DNA of 64,000 bases from Cyprinodon diabolis (Eukaryota > Chordata > Actinopteri > Cyprinodontiformes > Cyprinodontidae): NCBI GenBank assembly GCA_030533445.1, contig CM060066.1:35410235-35474234 (forward strand), given 5' to 3'. The position numbers and the translations under genes were made by a program. A model generated the notes under the pieces. It was not told the DNA's origin. It saw only the letters and a program-made list of their open reading frames with translations, and ran no database searches. Positions 32,393 through 46,040 of the stretch are shown one piece after another (position 1 is the stretch's first letter; every line of letters starts with the position of its first letter).

Positions 32393-32458
32393 ATAAGGTA
32401 TTCATAGATTTTTAGTGCAAATTTTTAGACACCCTGTCATGACAATATTGCTGGTTTA

Positions 32459-32735
32459 TTGGTATAGTTGAGGATTTTCGTGAATTTTTTAAAAGACCCA
32501 CCATTTCTTCTTGCGCAGGCTCTGTTTAAAAGTTGCTGTTTGCGTCGCTCATGCAAGCTTACTTTCCAAACGAAGATTTGCAGTTCTTAGACCAAGCCTC
32601 ACCACCGGTAGTTGAAAATGGAGACGAGCACGTAAGACAGACTTACGTAAACATATCAACAGAATAACTGACAGTTTAGAGGACCACTTATTTTGATTAT
32701 CCACATGGAAAAAGAACATCCTCCACTATACCTTT
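32459..32735. mobile_element. AAGGTATAG MITE, copy 3
   Basis: Left end TTGGTATAGTTGAGGATTTTC, right end CATCCTCCACTATACCTTT. The internal order is as in 8088-8457 and 13009-13308 with the left part shortened by about 90 bp relative to copy 1. All three copies lie in the same orientation. Confidence 0.72.
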
Positions 32736-35082
32736 AATTCATCATTCAACACACCTGTTAGCTGCGCCCCATTCCCAATTAGCCCTCCATCAGATTCCCC
32801 TGTGCCCCTGCCTGTGGATGTGTTTGATTTCAGCAGCTGCGTCCTCCAAGGACCCGGTCTACCTGGACAAACACCCTGAACTTAGTTGTATTAAAAAAAT
32901 ACTTGAAATCAAAATGTCATTTATGGCTGTACAAGGTGCGCCGTGATTGCCTTCGGTCTTTCAACTCATTGGCAGGTAGGTAGGACAAGTGTCCATGCAG
33001 TTAACCAGAACACTAATACAACATACTACAACCACTGCATTTTTGCATTTCTATAACTTGATCATTTTCTTCCAGCCTAAAGAAACAACAGCCTACTATC
33101 AAAAGACATTTCTCTTCAGATCAAGAAATGGCATAACTCATTGTAGTGTAGGGAAATGCATGCAACGATCATGTGTAATACTGCATTTTAAACAATATTC
33201 TATGAACAGTTTTCAGACGCTTTTTAATCTAGATACATTACAATAAGAAAAAGAAAGCTAGAAAAAAGATTCCCAAGGTATCTAAAGCATCAATTTTTTA
33301 TTTAAAAAAACAAGAAAAAAATCCTCAAGTACAGTACACTGCTGGCAGAGAGACACACGTGAGTCAGTATGACAGGTGTCAGTGTGGGTGGATTTTTGTA
33401 AGGGGTAAAAAATCTGGCTAGTGTTATACTCTGAGCTTTACTACACCAAGGAACTGAGATGTCAAAGCTGAAATGACACAGAGCAGAAGCTTCACTGCGC
33501 TCAGATTCTGACAGCAAGAAAGGATGTAAGTGAAATTTAACATATAACTGTTGTCCTGTGGCAATGTGGATGCTTTTCCAATTTTCTCTGTTTGAATCAG
33601 TGTATGGTATATTTTAGTGACAGGAAAATACACCTTCACGTTGACCTTTTGGGGAATACAATATCAGGAATTATATCAATCAAACGTACCTTTGCTATTC
33701 ATTAGACATTGAGTTGACCATGGGATTTTCAGCTGTGGTCTATACAAAGATGTACTGCAATGCTTTGGTCTGAACTCCTCATTATTGCATCTTCTAATGA
33801 AGCTCTCTTATCTGTACTTCTGTTTTGAGGTGCAACTTACAGCAACTTGTTTTGGTGTGGTCTCTTCAAATGCAAATGAGGTGCTTCACACCATATTTGG
33901 TCTTTGAGGAACTTTACTAATTTTACCATAGCTGCAGGCATTTCAAGATGAACTAATTATCCAACTCCCCCCAATACCCCCAGTGGACTTAAACAAAATG
34001 ATCTCATATGAATCTTATAAGTAAAATTCAGGCAAAATTTACTGAGTAACAAATAAAACACTTAAATAAGCCAAACATGAACATTTTTATATCATCCTAC
34101 TTAGTTATGAGTTAGTTAACCCCATCTGTAGGTTCAATACAGTGAAACCAGAATTGGATGCCTTCTCAGGGAGATGGAGGACAAATAATGTCGAAACTTT
34201 TTTTCCAAAATATAGTAAAGTTTAATAAACCAGATAGATATAAGAGTTTAACAAACCTATGTTCTCTCCTGAAAAACATATTAAAAGTTTATTTTGGGTA
34301 ACAGAAGGCATATTATTTAAATTCTATTCGCAGTTATTGCCACCATTGTCTGGCATTGCTTGCCGAGCTTGACCAATCTGCTTGAATCCACAAATTATGT
34401 GAAATCATGGGTCAGGGGGACACAACAGATCCATTCTTCAAAGCATCCAATAAGAGAATGCATTTGATGGCCGCATATGAAGGAGTCTTTGGCACAGCGC
34501 TGTGATATAATCAGTCTACAAATGTGGCCTTCAAAAGAGGCAGCCTCTGAATTTGGTCACTCCCAAAGCAAAATTTTCCCCTTTCTTCGGCCTTTTACTT
34601 TTTTTCTAATTCTCTATTTGCACATTATTAGTTACTTAGTCTCTCTGTGTTTTCTTGTCATAGAAGCTACATTTGGCTATTGATTATTTTAGATATGACA
34701 TCATCCTGAATTGACATAGCACCCTCAACAATTTCGTATTGTAGATTATACATTTAGCTTAGTTATTTAGTGTTAAGTCATGTTTGTCATCTAGAAATAG
34801 CTATTGGCTCTTTATGTCCTTTGTTCTTTATGTCCTCTCTTGACTTGTTATATTCCTGGACAAGGCCACCTATTGAGCCAGTTTATCATGATCTTCTCTA
34901 ACATTAAAAGTGTTCCTAGGTTGGAGCTTCTATTTTTCTTTTGTGTCTCTTCTTTTTCTTCTCAAACCCTCATTGATATCTTATGTAGGCTTAATAAAAT
35001 GGGAATCTTCATTCTCAAACTTAGCATCTTGGTTAGTGTCAGCATAACAGTAAACCACCATTAGCATAACAGTTAATATGGC
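32736..35082. other. Unassigned sequence
   Basis: No gene or mobile element recognised. 32760-32870 is richer in C and may be a repeat remnant. Confidence 0.5.
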
Positions 35083-35572
35083 TAACAGTGGGGTGGAGGT
35101 TTTTCAGGATCTTTATGCAGAGACCAGGAGGCAGAGGTGAGTCTTGCAGGTTTAATGAGGCAGAAATTCAAAAATCCAAAATAACAAATACAGAAAGCCA
35201 GGATCTAGGGGACATCAGGGAAAACACACCTGAGGAGCCAGGGAAAGATGAAGAACCAGCACTGAGGACCTGCACAAGGAGAGTATATATGGGAAAAAGA
35301 ACAAAGACTGGACTAATGAGCTGACAAGGAACAGGTGTGGATGGAAGCGTCTAGACGGAAGCCAAGGGGAAAGGAAACAAACACAAGGGGGGCAAAAGAG
35401 AGTAACTCAAAAAATACAAAAGAGCTCAAACATATAACCAAAAACCACTGGAATAACACAAAATGGAAATGAAACCAATAAACTAGAAAACACAGAAAGA
35501 CAAGAATAAAAAGTAGAACTGAAAACTCAAAAAGAAAACTTAAACAGAACCAAAAAGTGCAGAGTCATGACA
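35083..35572 (-). mobile_element. Gypsy-like LTR, copy C (minus)
   Basis: On the minus strand it starts TGTCATGACTCTGCAC at 35572. A TATA box (CCCATATATACTC) lies near 35295-35283 and ATTAAA at about 35156-35151. It shares GAGGAGCCAGG, GGAACAGGTGTGGATGGAAG and CACAAGGGGGGCAAAAGAG with the other copies. The LTR end near 35083 (CACTGTTAG) is diverged, and no target duplication is evident. Confidence 0.75.
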
Positions 35573-36174
35573 AACACTTTACCTGTGATCAGTTAACTTT
35601 GACAGATAAGTTCAAAAAAAGTTTTCTGACACCCATTTTCTGGTCAGGTCATTAAACTTTCTGAAGGGCTTTTGGTTGTATGAGACATCTGTTTATCTAC
35701 TGTAAAGGGTTAAAGTAAAGCTGTGAAAACCTCCTACAGGCCCCAGCAGATGGTTCTGCAATAGTGGGATGGGACAGTCAGGGACAGAACTTTTCTCAAA
35801 GACCCTCTTGGATCCTCTCCAAAATAACTAATTTTTTGTTATTTTATTTTAATCCTTAATAGCTTTTATGATGTTTTTCAGCCATGTGTTCTAATTGTAG
35901 GCGTCCCTCTGCATGGTCTTTTTTTATTCCTTTGTAAAAAGTCAGGATTCGACTCAGTATTGAGAGAGGTTTGACTGATTTAAAGCACTTTCAGAAAATA
36001 TAACTTTGCTTTTTGTTTTTCACATTTGTGTAACAGATTGGGAAAGAACAAATATTATGACTTGGTTTGGAGTGCAGAGAGCACAGCTAAATTTGTCTCA
36101 ACATCAAGACAGCTTTTAATTCAAGAAAAAAAAATATGAAAAACATGTATTTGCAGTTCAGCAGTAATAGCAAT
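35573..36174. other. Unassigned sequence
   Basis: Nothing recognised. Confidence 0.5.
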
Positions 36175-36905
36175 TTTTTTTATTTATTTTTTTTTAACAG
36201 GGTCCTGTGTGGCAATGTGGCAATAAGAATAATTGTTTTGATGCCAAAAAGAGCCCAACAGATTTTGTTTTCACAAATGGAGCAGTACGGCTATCGCCAT
36301 AGTGTTCTGCTTGATTTATGCATATAAATACCTTTACTATAATTAAGGCTGGGTGTATAACATATTATATGGACACTGCAATGTAAGTAAAACAGGACAG
36401 AAAAAAACAGGACAAAGGAAAAAAAGATGAAAGAATGAGGAGATTAAAGGGGAAATAACGATAAAACGTGTTTAGTCTGCCTCATCACCTGCAGAGAGAG
36501 ATGTAAAAAAAAAAAAACAGCACAACTAAGGGATATAGTATAAGAGATACCGTAAAGTAGCACCTTGATACTATCGCTGAAGTATAAGTAGTATTATTTA
36601 ATCTGACATGTATACTGTGGTAGCTGAAGATAAGAATATGGGCTTTCGGTATAGAAGTGAATCTCTAAGAACCTGGAACCAAACACCTGTAATTGTTTGT
36701 GAGAGTGCACTTGTGTTCGTAAAGTTTGTCCAAAGGAAAAATGCTAAATACTGGTTGTGAAGAGCCAAAGAGGCCCACCCCCCAGAGCACCGAGGCAAGC
36801 GCCAGGGGACCCAAAACCCCAGATGTCCAAAGGGACTCGCAGAGCAAAGGCGCCCAAGGGGGGGGCAACCCAGGAAATCTGCCCCCCCAACCCTCCCCAC
36901 CACCC
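36175..36905 (-). mobile_element. LINE-like retroelement, 3' part, minus orientation
   Basis: Read on the minus strand it ends GCCACACAGGACCCTGTTAA followed by an A-rich tail (36199-36174). The last 230 bases recur at 45812-46040 with the same kind of A-rich end, as expected for 5'-truncated copies of one element. The far part (36740-36905) is very C-rich on the plus strand. I remember this segment from teleost repeats but cannot assign a clade. Confidence 0.55.
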
Positions 36906-39900
36906 CCCACCCAGATTTTAATAGACCAACAAAGTGGTTCTCAGATACATCTAAATAATTTAGGTTTCTTCTGAAATATATATTTAAAAAATATTACCTC
37001 CACGTAGAAAGGAGCCAGCTGAGGTGGCATCTTGTTGGTTTCCCTGTGTCCAATTAATTAAAACAATATCCCTCACTTTACAGGAGAAAGAACTGTGGAT
37101 CTTTGTTAACTGAGTGTGTCCAGTGAAAGGTGACTGTCAGAGAACCTTTCTGGAAGTTTGCATGAGGTATTTTTGTAAACTGTGTGTGATGTAAAGTAAC
37201 GCTGTAAAGGTGAGTCGCACAAAATATGCAGTCACAACAGTTGTATATGGATGTTTGTGTTAATAACTGGCTTAACGAAAGTGATAGCCTCTGCTATATA
37301 TATGCTTGGACTAATTATAGCAAGATAAAAAGTAAATTTTAAGCTCTGAAAAGTAATGCTTATAAATTATTATAATTTCCAACCAAACTGATGGATTATG
37401 AAAATAAATAATGCATTAAAAACAAAAAAATATGTGTTGCTTTGCTCATTTAGAAAGGATTTTTCAAACTGAAAAGGTTGTTTAATTTGTTAATATATAG
37501 TTTTTAATTAAAATTTTTAACTGCAATTAAATAGTTAGAGACCCTGTAATTAACTCGATTAGACATCTTGTTTGAATCCCACCACTAACAGTAACATTAA
37601 AAGAGAATGCGATAGGCCCAGTTTATACATTTTTTTCTGCAACAAAAAGTTTATTTTGTGGTCAGTTCCTCTTTAAAGAGCAAGTCTCTGTGAAAGAATC
37701 CCTAAAATTAAGCTGCCTCCCTTTTTAAACTACATTAATAATTCTTTGCCATTACAATTCAGCATAAGAACCAAAACACAGGGAACAATAAATAAAACCT
37801 TAATTTCAAGAGAACATTTTTAATTATAATGAAAGACAGCACACTAAAGAAGTATCTGAATTCTCTTTCACTAAGTTATCAATCAATTCAAGACTTTGCC
37901 TTTACAGTTACAACATATCATGTTAGTCTGAGTCGATTAATAAAAACTGCTGTTTTATTAGCCTAAATTATTACTTACATGCCTAAATTATCGCTTCTGA
38001 AAGTTTTCCATGGACAACGCGATTTAAGATCTAAATACAATCATGACTTGAATGGAATAATCAAAACCTTGTGCATACAATCAATTACAAGATAAATTTT
38101 TAAACAAAGTAGGATGATCAGAATGAAATCAATCAAAATGAATAAGTCTAAAACTATTCACATAATAGCCTTATTTCTATAAGTTTGAATGTTGATATAT
38201 TCATAAATAAAGATTTAAATGATGTCTCTCTGTATGTGGATTCAGAAAGGAAAATAAGACACATTTGGCACTGATGTTGACTTGGCTCAAACTCAACAAT
38301 TTGACACACTTATTACAAAAAAATTATAAACTGGAGTCAGATCTGAAGTATAATTTGGAAAGAGACTAAAACTCCCCGGACCTCTTCCCATCAAAAGGAC
38401 TTGTCAATCTGAAAGCTTTTAGATGATTTCCCTCTTTTTAACTGCACCAAATCTATGCTGCTGGAGCTGGATTTTGGGGGCAAGGGAGAACTTGATAAAT
38501 GATGCTCTATCAGTTGCAAGGTATATGATCGCTTGGGAGAAATGTGCAGCTTGGAACAGATAGCCAGCAGTGCTTTTTAGCCACAAAGTCTTCCATTGTT
38601 GTTATGGACTCCCCTCTGTTGCATTGATAGTGATTGGTCAGAGAATTTAACTCTGGCAGTAAGACTTGGCTTTAATGTACATACATAGAAGCCCTTGCAG
38701 GCTTCAAGATAAAACCCACAATTGCATTTCTTGCTTCAAAAAAGGAAAAAAAATATATATATATATATACCCAAAAAATTGAGCTGCTGTCTGCATATTA
38801 CACAGAGTAATCGAGGTAATATATTTCAATCATTGAGCAAAATGTAGCTAGATTATTAATCAAGATTAAGTGATGCTAATATTTGATTAGTCCAGGATGT
38901 AATATACCTCCCAGAATTAAGATAAAAAATAATCTAACCACGTTCATATGAGGATAATTGGCACAAGTGTTTAGTATGCTACATTGATATAATATGAGTA
39001 GTCTCCTCCCACACTAAGACCTGGCTAGATTTATTAATCCACATGCCTCTATTTAATATGAATAGATAAGGCATTTATAAGGTTATGAATCATAAAACAG
39101 AAAAAAGGAAATACATTCAAAAAATAAGGGGGTATAATGGCTTTGGCTTTCAAAGTTTCATCCGACATAACGGAGAACCGCTACCTCACTAAATGCTATA
39201 CATAGATTCCATGAAAGCTATTGACTTTCTTATTGCTTGAGGATACATTGATTTTTCCCTTTGATTGTGCCTTCCACAAACACTCTGAGAGGGAAAGCAG
39301 CTTCAGACTGATGCATGGATATCTTTTAGATTGAAAGGCTCCAAAAACAGATACTGTCAGGAAGATGCAAACAAGGACAGGCAAGAAAAGGGCTGCGGAG
39401 CTAGAGCAGTGGCACAAACCTGTTGAGCGATTCTTCCTTCCTCCCGCACAGCTGCTAGGAGGACACTTGTTTCTCAGAGAGAGGGTTTTGATCTTTTTGC
39501 ATTGGCATCCGCTTCCTCCATCTACAAAGGCCATGAAAGAGAATAAGTAATTTATCTCTCTGTGCTTTTGCAAGTTCGTGTGTGTGTCTGCTTAACCTAT
39601 TTCTGCTTGCACTGACATGAGGTTGGCACTTCTGCCTCGCAAGTATAAAAGCAGACAGGAAGCGGTAAAGATTTCAGGCTGTATGAAAGAATAACAGGCG
39701 CACAGGTCTGTACATCTTTACTCAGCACTGTTTGAATAATTTCTGGGAAGCAACTGCAGATGGTGTTGCTCACAAATAATGAAAATGTTTGCTTTCATAT
39801 TAGATTTTAACATTAACCCCGAGGTTTTAGTTAGATAACAATGTTAATTGCTTTTTCACAATTATTTTTCATTTGTTTTTTTCTAATTTTAATGGCCATT

Positions 39901-41562
39901 TGAGAAAACGGGTCTCATGTAAATCTGGAGAATAAAGTTGACCCCAAAACATTCATTGCCCCTGGCAGATTTAGGATTAAGGTAATCTTTTGACATATCA
40001 ACTTTGTATATTGGATGAAGGTAATTTTAAATTTTTTTTGCTCTTTAATCTGAAAGAGATGTTGTTGAAGTAACTACAGATTAGGATGTTGGCAAGGAGA
40101 CCTACTAACCTTAAAGATTTGCAGCTCGTCACCAAAGGTTCATCATCCAAACAGTTGTAAAAACATGCTAATTGCTGATCAGCAATCATAAAAGGTTCCG
40201 GATCCCTGTAATAATAGTAAAGATCTTATCAGTTGCTTGTTGAAAACATTTTTTGATATCAATAGGTTTTAATAGAAACAAACATCTTTTTAAAGTATTA
40301 ACTCCTTTACTTTTGTTATTCTTATGAGAGATTCTGTATCTTCTTTTCACCTTTTTTATTATTATTTTTAAGAAGCACACCTGAGAGTTAAGACCAAATT
40401 TAATTTAATTGATTTAAGCTACAATAAACACAACAACACAGCATGTAGGAGTCATTATGGCGGTGGAGGGCTAATAGATTGGATGTTTGTTTTGCAGCCA
40501 TCACACAGGAATCTTTCAGGAAATTATTAATTCCACTGCATAGCCATGCGTTTCGGATGTGATCAACTATTAAATGGCAATAGTTAGCAGTTAAGCCCAG
40601 TTTAGACCTTGTTTTAGGTTTCTTATGGCTGATAGCATGCAGAGTCTCCATCTGTGTCTAATACCATACATTTTATTTACAAATTGCCCAGTTAATACCT
40701 TCCATCTAGTTTATTTACAATGTACCTATTCTTAAAAACTGTTGACAGGATATGAGATTTTTTGCCTGTCAATTGTTTAATATGAGTAACAAGCAGAACA
40801 TTTGTTTTATTTATTTATTTTTTTACAGTATATTAAGAACTACTAAAATTAGGTTCAGATTACACATAAATAGATCAAGTAATTCAGTAAACAAACAGTT
40901 ATTTCTTTAGGACTGGGATTAATTCTGTGATCACCTACTGAGCTTGCTGGGAGGTAGAAGACAGAATCTGAAACCATTTTATGGGACTGATAACCACTAA
41001 CGGCCATTTAATGGCCTGATAACATCTGAAGCAGCTGGCATACCTCCTTTCCAGCTAATTAATTTGAAGTCAAATGTAAGGACATCTATGCCATTGGCTA
41101 TAGTATGTCCATAGCAAGTTATGCAACAAAGAAAAAAACAAAAACATAACAACATAAAAAGCATAGCAACATAAAAAGAAAACTATTATTCACAAGGACA
41201 GATTTTATCTGACCTGAAGAAAGATTGGTGGTATTTAAATGATTTCTGTAAATGACCTTACTAAAGGCACACTGAATCATGGTATGACTTGGATTTACAG
41301 ACACTTTCATCTTTGCCTTAGATTTTCTTACATAAACATGAAAAAATATGTTGTATCATGGGATGTTCTTCATCAAGGTTGTATTTGTTTAACTAAGTAA
41401 ATCTCTGAGATAATCTAGCCTCATCGTAGCATACACTGCTCACATGGGATAGCAATTCCCGTCAGACGGGAGCAACAGCTGCTAAAGACAACACAAAGCC
41501 AGTTTATTTATTTTAGTATCAAAAGGACATAGCTTATGTTGCTTTGCAATTCAAAAGCTTAA
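36906..41562. other. Unassigned AT-rich sequence
   Basis: No gene or mobile element recognised over 4.6 kb. An (AT) run at about 38752-38769. Open frames are short and without motifs. Confidence 0.5.
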
Positions 41563-42148
41563 GTGGTATACAGGGGCGGATCTAGAAAAATATTTATGGG
41601 GTGGCAAGAGGGGGGCAGGAATTTTTTAGGGGTGGCAACATATGGCATTTGTTTACACTGAATTTAATCACAGTTATCACAGTTTGGTGAGAATAGTATG
41701 TACAGTACTAGTGTTTCATGTGAAACAGTTCATATTAATAATACATCGTACAATGTGATCTCACTTAATAGGAGATAGAAGAATGATAACACTACTTCTA
41801 GAGGGGCCTTATGACAGGAAAGGTATTAAGGTAAGACACAGGTGCTGAGTCGCAGATGTGTGAAATTGACTGTCAGAGAGGCAGCTTTGCAGCATTTGCA
41901 CAAGAAGAAACTATAGAAAGAAAAAGTTACCCATCAGAGATCTATGGACTGAGCTGTACTAAAGTGAGCATAACTACACAGTAGAAATAAATGGGTCAAG
42001 GCACCCGAACAAGGTACTGGACATCTATGTAATGTTTACTCTGAACACACATTTACCCCATTTGTTCCTCAGTAACTTGACATACAGCAGTTAAGGCAAC
42101 ATGAAAGGGACATTTCATGCATGTAAATATGCTGTAGATAGAGCTGTA

Positions 42149-42667
42149 TATGGAGGACTAACTCTGCCATATTTATAAATAAATACAGAAATAAATAAAT
42201 GCTCAATAAATAAATAAGCATACAATTAATTGCCACCAAAAATACAATCAACAAATAAATGTAAATAGAAATTATATTATAATGGCAGGCAGAAATGTTA
42301 AAAGGGCAGGCAGAAAGAAATAGCGGCGAAGAAATAATTAGGGTAAAAAAATACAAAGGAAGAATAAAACAGACAAAAATATGATAACATGCACATAAAT
42401 AAATACTTAAAAATATAAGTAATTAAAAAATGAAGTTGAAGATAATAAATGACAAAAAATAAATAAAGCAAATATTAAAAAGGCAAAGAAATAAAGAAGC
42501 CAATTAAAAGAGTTATATACCTTTATGACTAGCTGTATAATTTAATTTCTACTTACATTTATTTGTTGTTTGTATTTTGGTGGCAATTAATTGTATGCTT
42601 ATTTATTTATTAAGCATTTATTTATTTCTGTATTTATTTTTAAATATGGCAGAGTTGGTCCTCCATA
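42149..42667. mobile_element. MITE with long inverted repeats nested in the hAT
   Basis: Left arm 42149-42284 (TATGGAGGACTAACTCTGCC...) and right arm about 42534-42667 (...GGCAGAGTTGGTCCTCCATA) are inverted copies of some 130 bp. The spacer of about 250 bp is A-rich with AAATAAATAA motifs. TA at both outer edges suggests a Tc1/mariner-type target. The paired arms give two similar spurious frames in opposite directions (AINCMLIYLLSIYLFLYLF). Confidence 0.8.
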
Positions 42668-43002
42668 CTGCTGTATCAACAAATCAACAAAAAGGCGGGT
42701 TCTGTATATTACATCAAAATCTCCACAAATCTGAAAAGAAGCAACATAAAAATACATTTTGCTTGTGAGTAGGTTCATACAGGTCGTTTCTGGATAATTT
42801 CATACTATATATACAAAAAAGAAACAACAACACTGTTTCATATTAAGCAGGATTCACACCAGTATCACATTTTTAACTTTTAACACTTTTGGTTTTATTA
42901 AAGGAAATATCAGATTTTCTCAGGTGCCAAAACAAAATGTAACAGCTCTGTAAAGGCTCACCAGAGAGCATAACATAAAGTTGACATGACTATAACAGCT
43001 GA

Positions 43003-43145
43003 ATGCAGTGATTTCCATGTTGCTCAGCAAAACGCTTCACAACTTTATTTAGATCCAATGCCTTTGTGCGTTTTGATTTGAGTACAACCAAACGTGTTCG
43101 TCTCTTTTCTGTCATAGTTGACCGCAAATATGTCTTTATGAGCCT
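43003..43145 (-). pseudogene. hAT transposase C-terminal dimerisation remnant
   Basis: Minus-strand translation gives RLIKTYLRSTMTEKRRTRLV followed by SKRTKALDLNKVVKRFAEQ. The RLKTYLRSTMTExRL pattern is the conserved end of hAT transposases of the type found in vertebrates. It is in frame for about 47 codons without stop. The rest of the enzyme is missing or unrecognisable. Confidence 0.75.
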
Positions 43146-43577
43146 GAAACGTCAGGCCTAACTAACATCATAGATAGAGAAATAACGTTCTGCAACCTGA
43201 TTTTTATCATCTCAAAATCAGCATTGCAGCTATGCTAGCAACATTGAGCTTTCATTATGATTTCATTTCTCGATAGATAGTTAATCAGTTTTTACCTGTT
43301 TCATCCCGTGTCTCCTCTCCCCATGACCACTGGCTCCCTCGCTTTGCCCCATTCGCTTTTCAAAACAATCAGTCTCAGTCGCTCTCACGTAATCTCGTGC
43401 TGCATTCACTGCAGTCTGACATTGGAAATTAGCGATAGTAATTCTCAAATGATCCATAATTTATAAGCCTCGCCACCTCTACCGCCAACTGGGGTGGCAG
43501 CAGGGGTGGCAAGGCTGTCATTTAGGGTGGCATTTGCCACCCTATGCCACCCCAGTAGATCCGCCTATGGTGGTATA

Positions 43578-45811
43578 CACACTACAGCTGCATGGGAGAC
43601 CAAATTGGTTCTGACAGGGTTGTAAACCATTTTGACATGAAGGGGAAAAAAAACAGAAATTGTTCTTTGACCTATAGATGCCGGCATAAACGTTAGTTTC
43701 TTCATGGAAACTCTTTTTTATTAGTTTTGTGATAGAAACTCTTAAAACATTCAAAATTAGACCCTCTCTCTTCCAAAATATCAAGGCAAATCAGAGTAAA
43801 AGCACCAAATGCCCTTTTAATCATCTTTGTCACTGACAAGTCTTTTTCAAATTATATCAGGAAACCAGTTTAAGAAGCCAAAATATTGCTAAGAAATTTA
43901 ACCTCATAGTAAATCCCAACTCATTCTCGCTCTCGTGAGCATGTTGTAATTCCACAACAGAGAAAGGGTGTCATGTAGAGTGAAGTTCCATTTTGAATAA
44001 CGATTAAACAGTTTGTTCAGATATTAAATCACTTCGCCACTATCATAAAGTATATGTTCTTTCAAATTGTACAAAACAGCCAAAACATTATTTAAAAAAA
44101 TACCTAACCAGACTATGTGCTCTTTGTAAATTAAATGATGAAATCAGAAGTGTAATTCATGTAGAGGCAACCAACCCTTTAAGGGCTTGATGATGCTTTA
44201 TAGGCCGGATACAGATTTATACTCATGTTATATCACGTTATTCTAGCCATCTTCTTATGGCTGCTTCAAGCAAAACAATACTCCATGAAGCAAAGATCAG
44301 TTTGCTGTACTCCGCTGTCACCAGATTCCTATTGATCTCAATAGAGATTGAAGACATGGAGAAAGCGAAGAAGAAGGATGACAAATAACTGAAACAAAGA
44401 ATCCGTCTTGATTATTTGTTAGCTTTCAGCTGCTTCTTCCCTCATGTCGAAATGCAATATAACTATAGATGAGTTTATAAAAGTAGGTTCAACTCAAAAG
44501 TAAAATAACAGCAAATTACAGTACAAACACAGTAAGCATCAATAGTGAGCCAAGGCATTGTTAATCAAGTAAGGAGAAAATAATTTACTTTTCTATTAAA
44601 AAGGCTCAAGGCTCGCCAGATTCCCAAATAAAGGGATGAAATGTACCTTTAAACATATATCACTTTAAATGAAAAAAAATCCACAATAATTTCTATGACA
44701 ATAATGAAGAAAGTTAAGCTTAAGAATGAATCTAAAAACATGGTTTGGCCATTTCAGTCTTGAAAGCACGTACTTGCAGATGTACCCGGTACTTCACCTT
44801 GAGAAGAGGAAGGAGGAAGCTTCTATCAAAGCTTTGATGTGAGGCTGGAGACTGAGGAAAGTTCAAAGGGCACATCAGAGAAATACAAGGAAAAGTTGGA
44901 GACATGGGGGTGGAATAGGGGGGCCACTAACCAGGCTTCTCTGGGGGTATAGCAAGGAGACTCTTAATAAGGACACCAGCTAATGAGGACCAGAGACATT
45001 TGATACGTACCAAAACTTCAAATAAGAGCAAATATTCCCGCTGTGGCATCTACACCAAATGACATTTATTTCATAACATTAAAAAAGGGATCTGGATTTG
45101 ATCTGAAAAAAAAAAACTAACGGGAAAAGCAGGACCATTTGGAGAGCATGTTGTTGTTGCTATTGCCCTGTTTCCTTTGCAGTAAACTGTTTTCCAAAAC
45201 AGGATGCCTTTTTAAACTATTGTGCAGGAATGTTTGCAATTTCATCTGATCAAATGTAAACAGTCATCAATGCATAAAACAAGTAAGAAACAATTTTAAA
45301 GGACACGGGTTATTCTGTATTGTAACAAATATATTTGAAATGGCTATATAGACGTTTACTCAAAAACATTTGGTCCTGTTTCTATGTCAAATAAACCAGC
45401 TATTGTGGCAGAATTGGCAAAGTGTTTATAATTTGCTAATGCTATAAATTTAAATTTCTTGCCACAAGGCATGAAAAGTTATTAAAGCAGAACTTGCTGT
45501 CTCTTCCTCATCAATCTGGAAAAGCCCACGGGGGAATAGGTGTGGGGTAAGAATTAACACCCCTACTTTCAGCCAAGTGCAGAAGCTGGTTTAAATTCAT
45601 GGTTGTTCCCAACCTCACCTCTGTTAATATATCTGAACAGACTTGTGATAGAAACTGCATGCTGCAGCATATTGACTACAGCTGTGATGCTGTTGACTTT
45701 TTCATTACATCACTTTTGTAGTTTCGCTTGTTTTTCTTTTGAAGAAAAAAAGGGAATAAGATTTAATACCAACATATTATCATAATTTCACGGATTGAAG
45801 CAAAGCTTTTT
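43578..45811. other. Unassigned sequence
   Basis: No gene or mobile element recognised. Confidence 0.5.
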
Positions 45812-46040
45812 TTTTAAAACAGTGTCCTGTCTGGCAATGTGGCAATAAGAACAATTGTCTTGATGCCAAAAAGAGCCCAACAGTTTTTACTTTCACAAGT
45901 GGAGCAGTAGTGCTATTGCCGCAGTGTTCCGCTTGTTGCTTTATAATAGTTATGCAGGGAGTTTTACAGATTATATGGACACTGCAATATAAGTAGAAAA
46001 GAAGAGGAAAAACTGAAAAAGAGGAGAAAAGATGAAAATC
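45812..46040 (-). mobile_element. LINE-like retroelement, truncated copy
   Basis: Matches 36195-36430 across CTGGCAATGTGGCAATAAGA, TTGATGCCAAAAAGAGCCCA and ATTATATGGACACTGCAAT, in the same orientation. It ends in TTTTTTTTAAAACAG (an A-rich tail on the minus strand) and stops where a 5' truncation would be expected. Confidence 0.65.

Larger units (their letters stand above)
41571..43569 (-). mobile_element. hAT transposon derivative, 2.0 kb
   Basis: Ends CAGGGGCGGATCTAG (41571) and CTAGATCC-like GTAGATCCGCCTATG (43569) are inverted repeats. Both sides carry the 8-bp duplication GTGGTATA (41563-41570, 43570-43577). GGGGTGGCA-type motifs are repeated near both ends. A minus-strand remnant of the transposase C-terminal dimerisation region lies at 43145-43003. 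The centre is taken up by a second, TA-flanked MITE. Confidence 0.9.

Noticed and set aside
42069..42768. Two similar hydrophobic frames in opposite directions
   Set aside because: They are the two arms of the foldback MITE, not genes.
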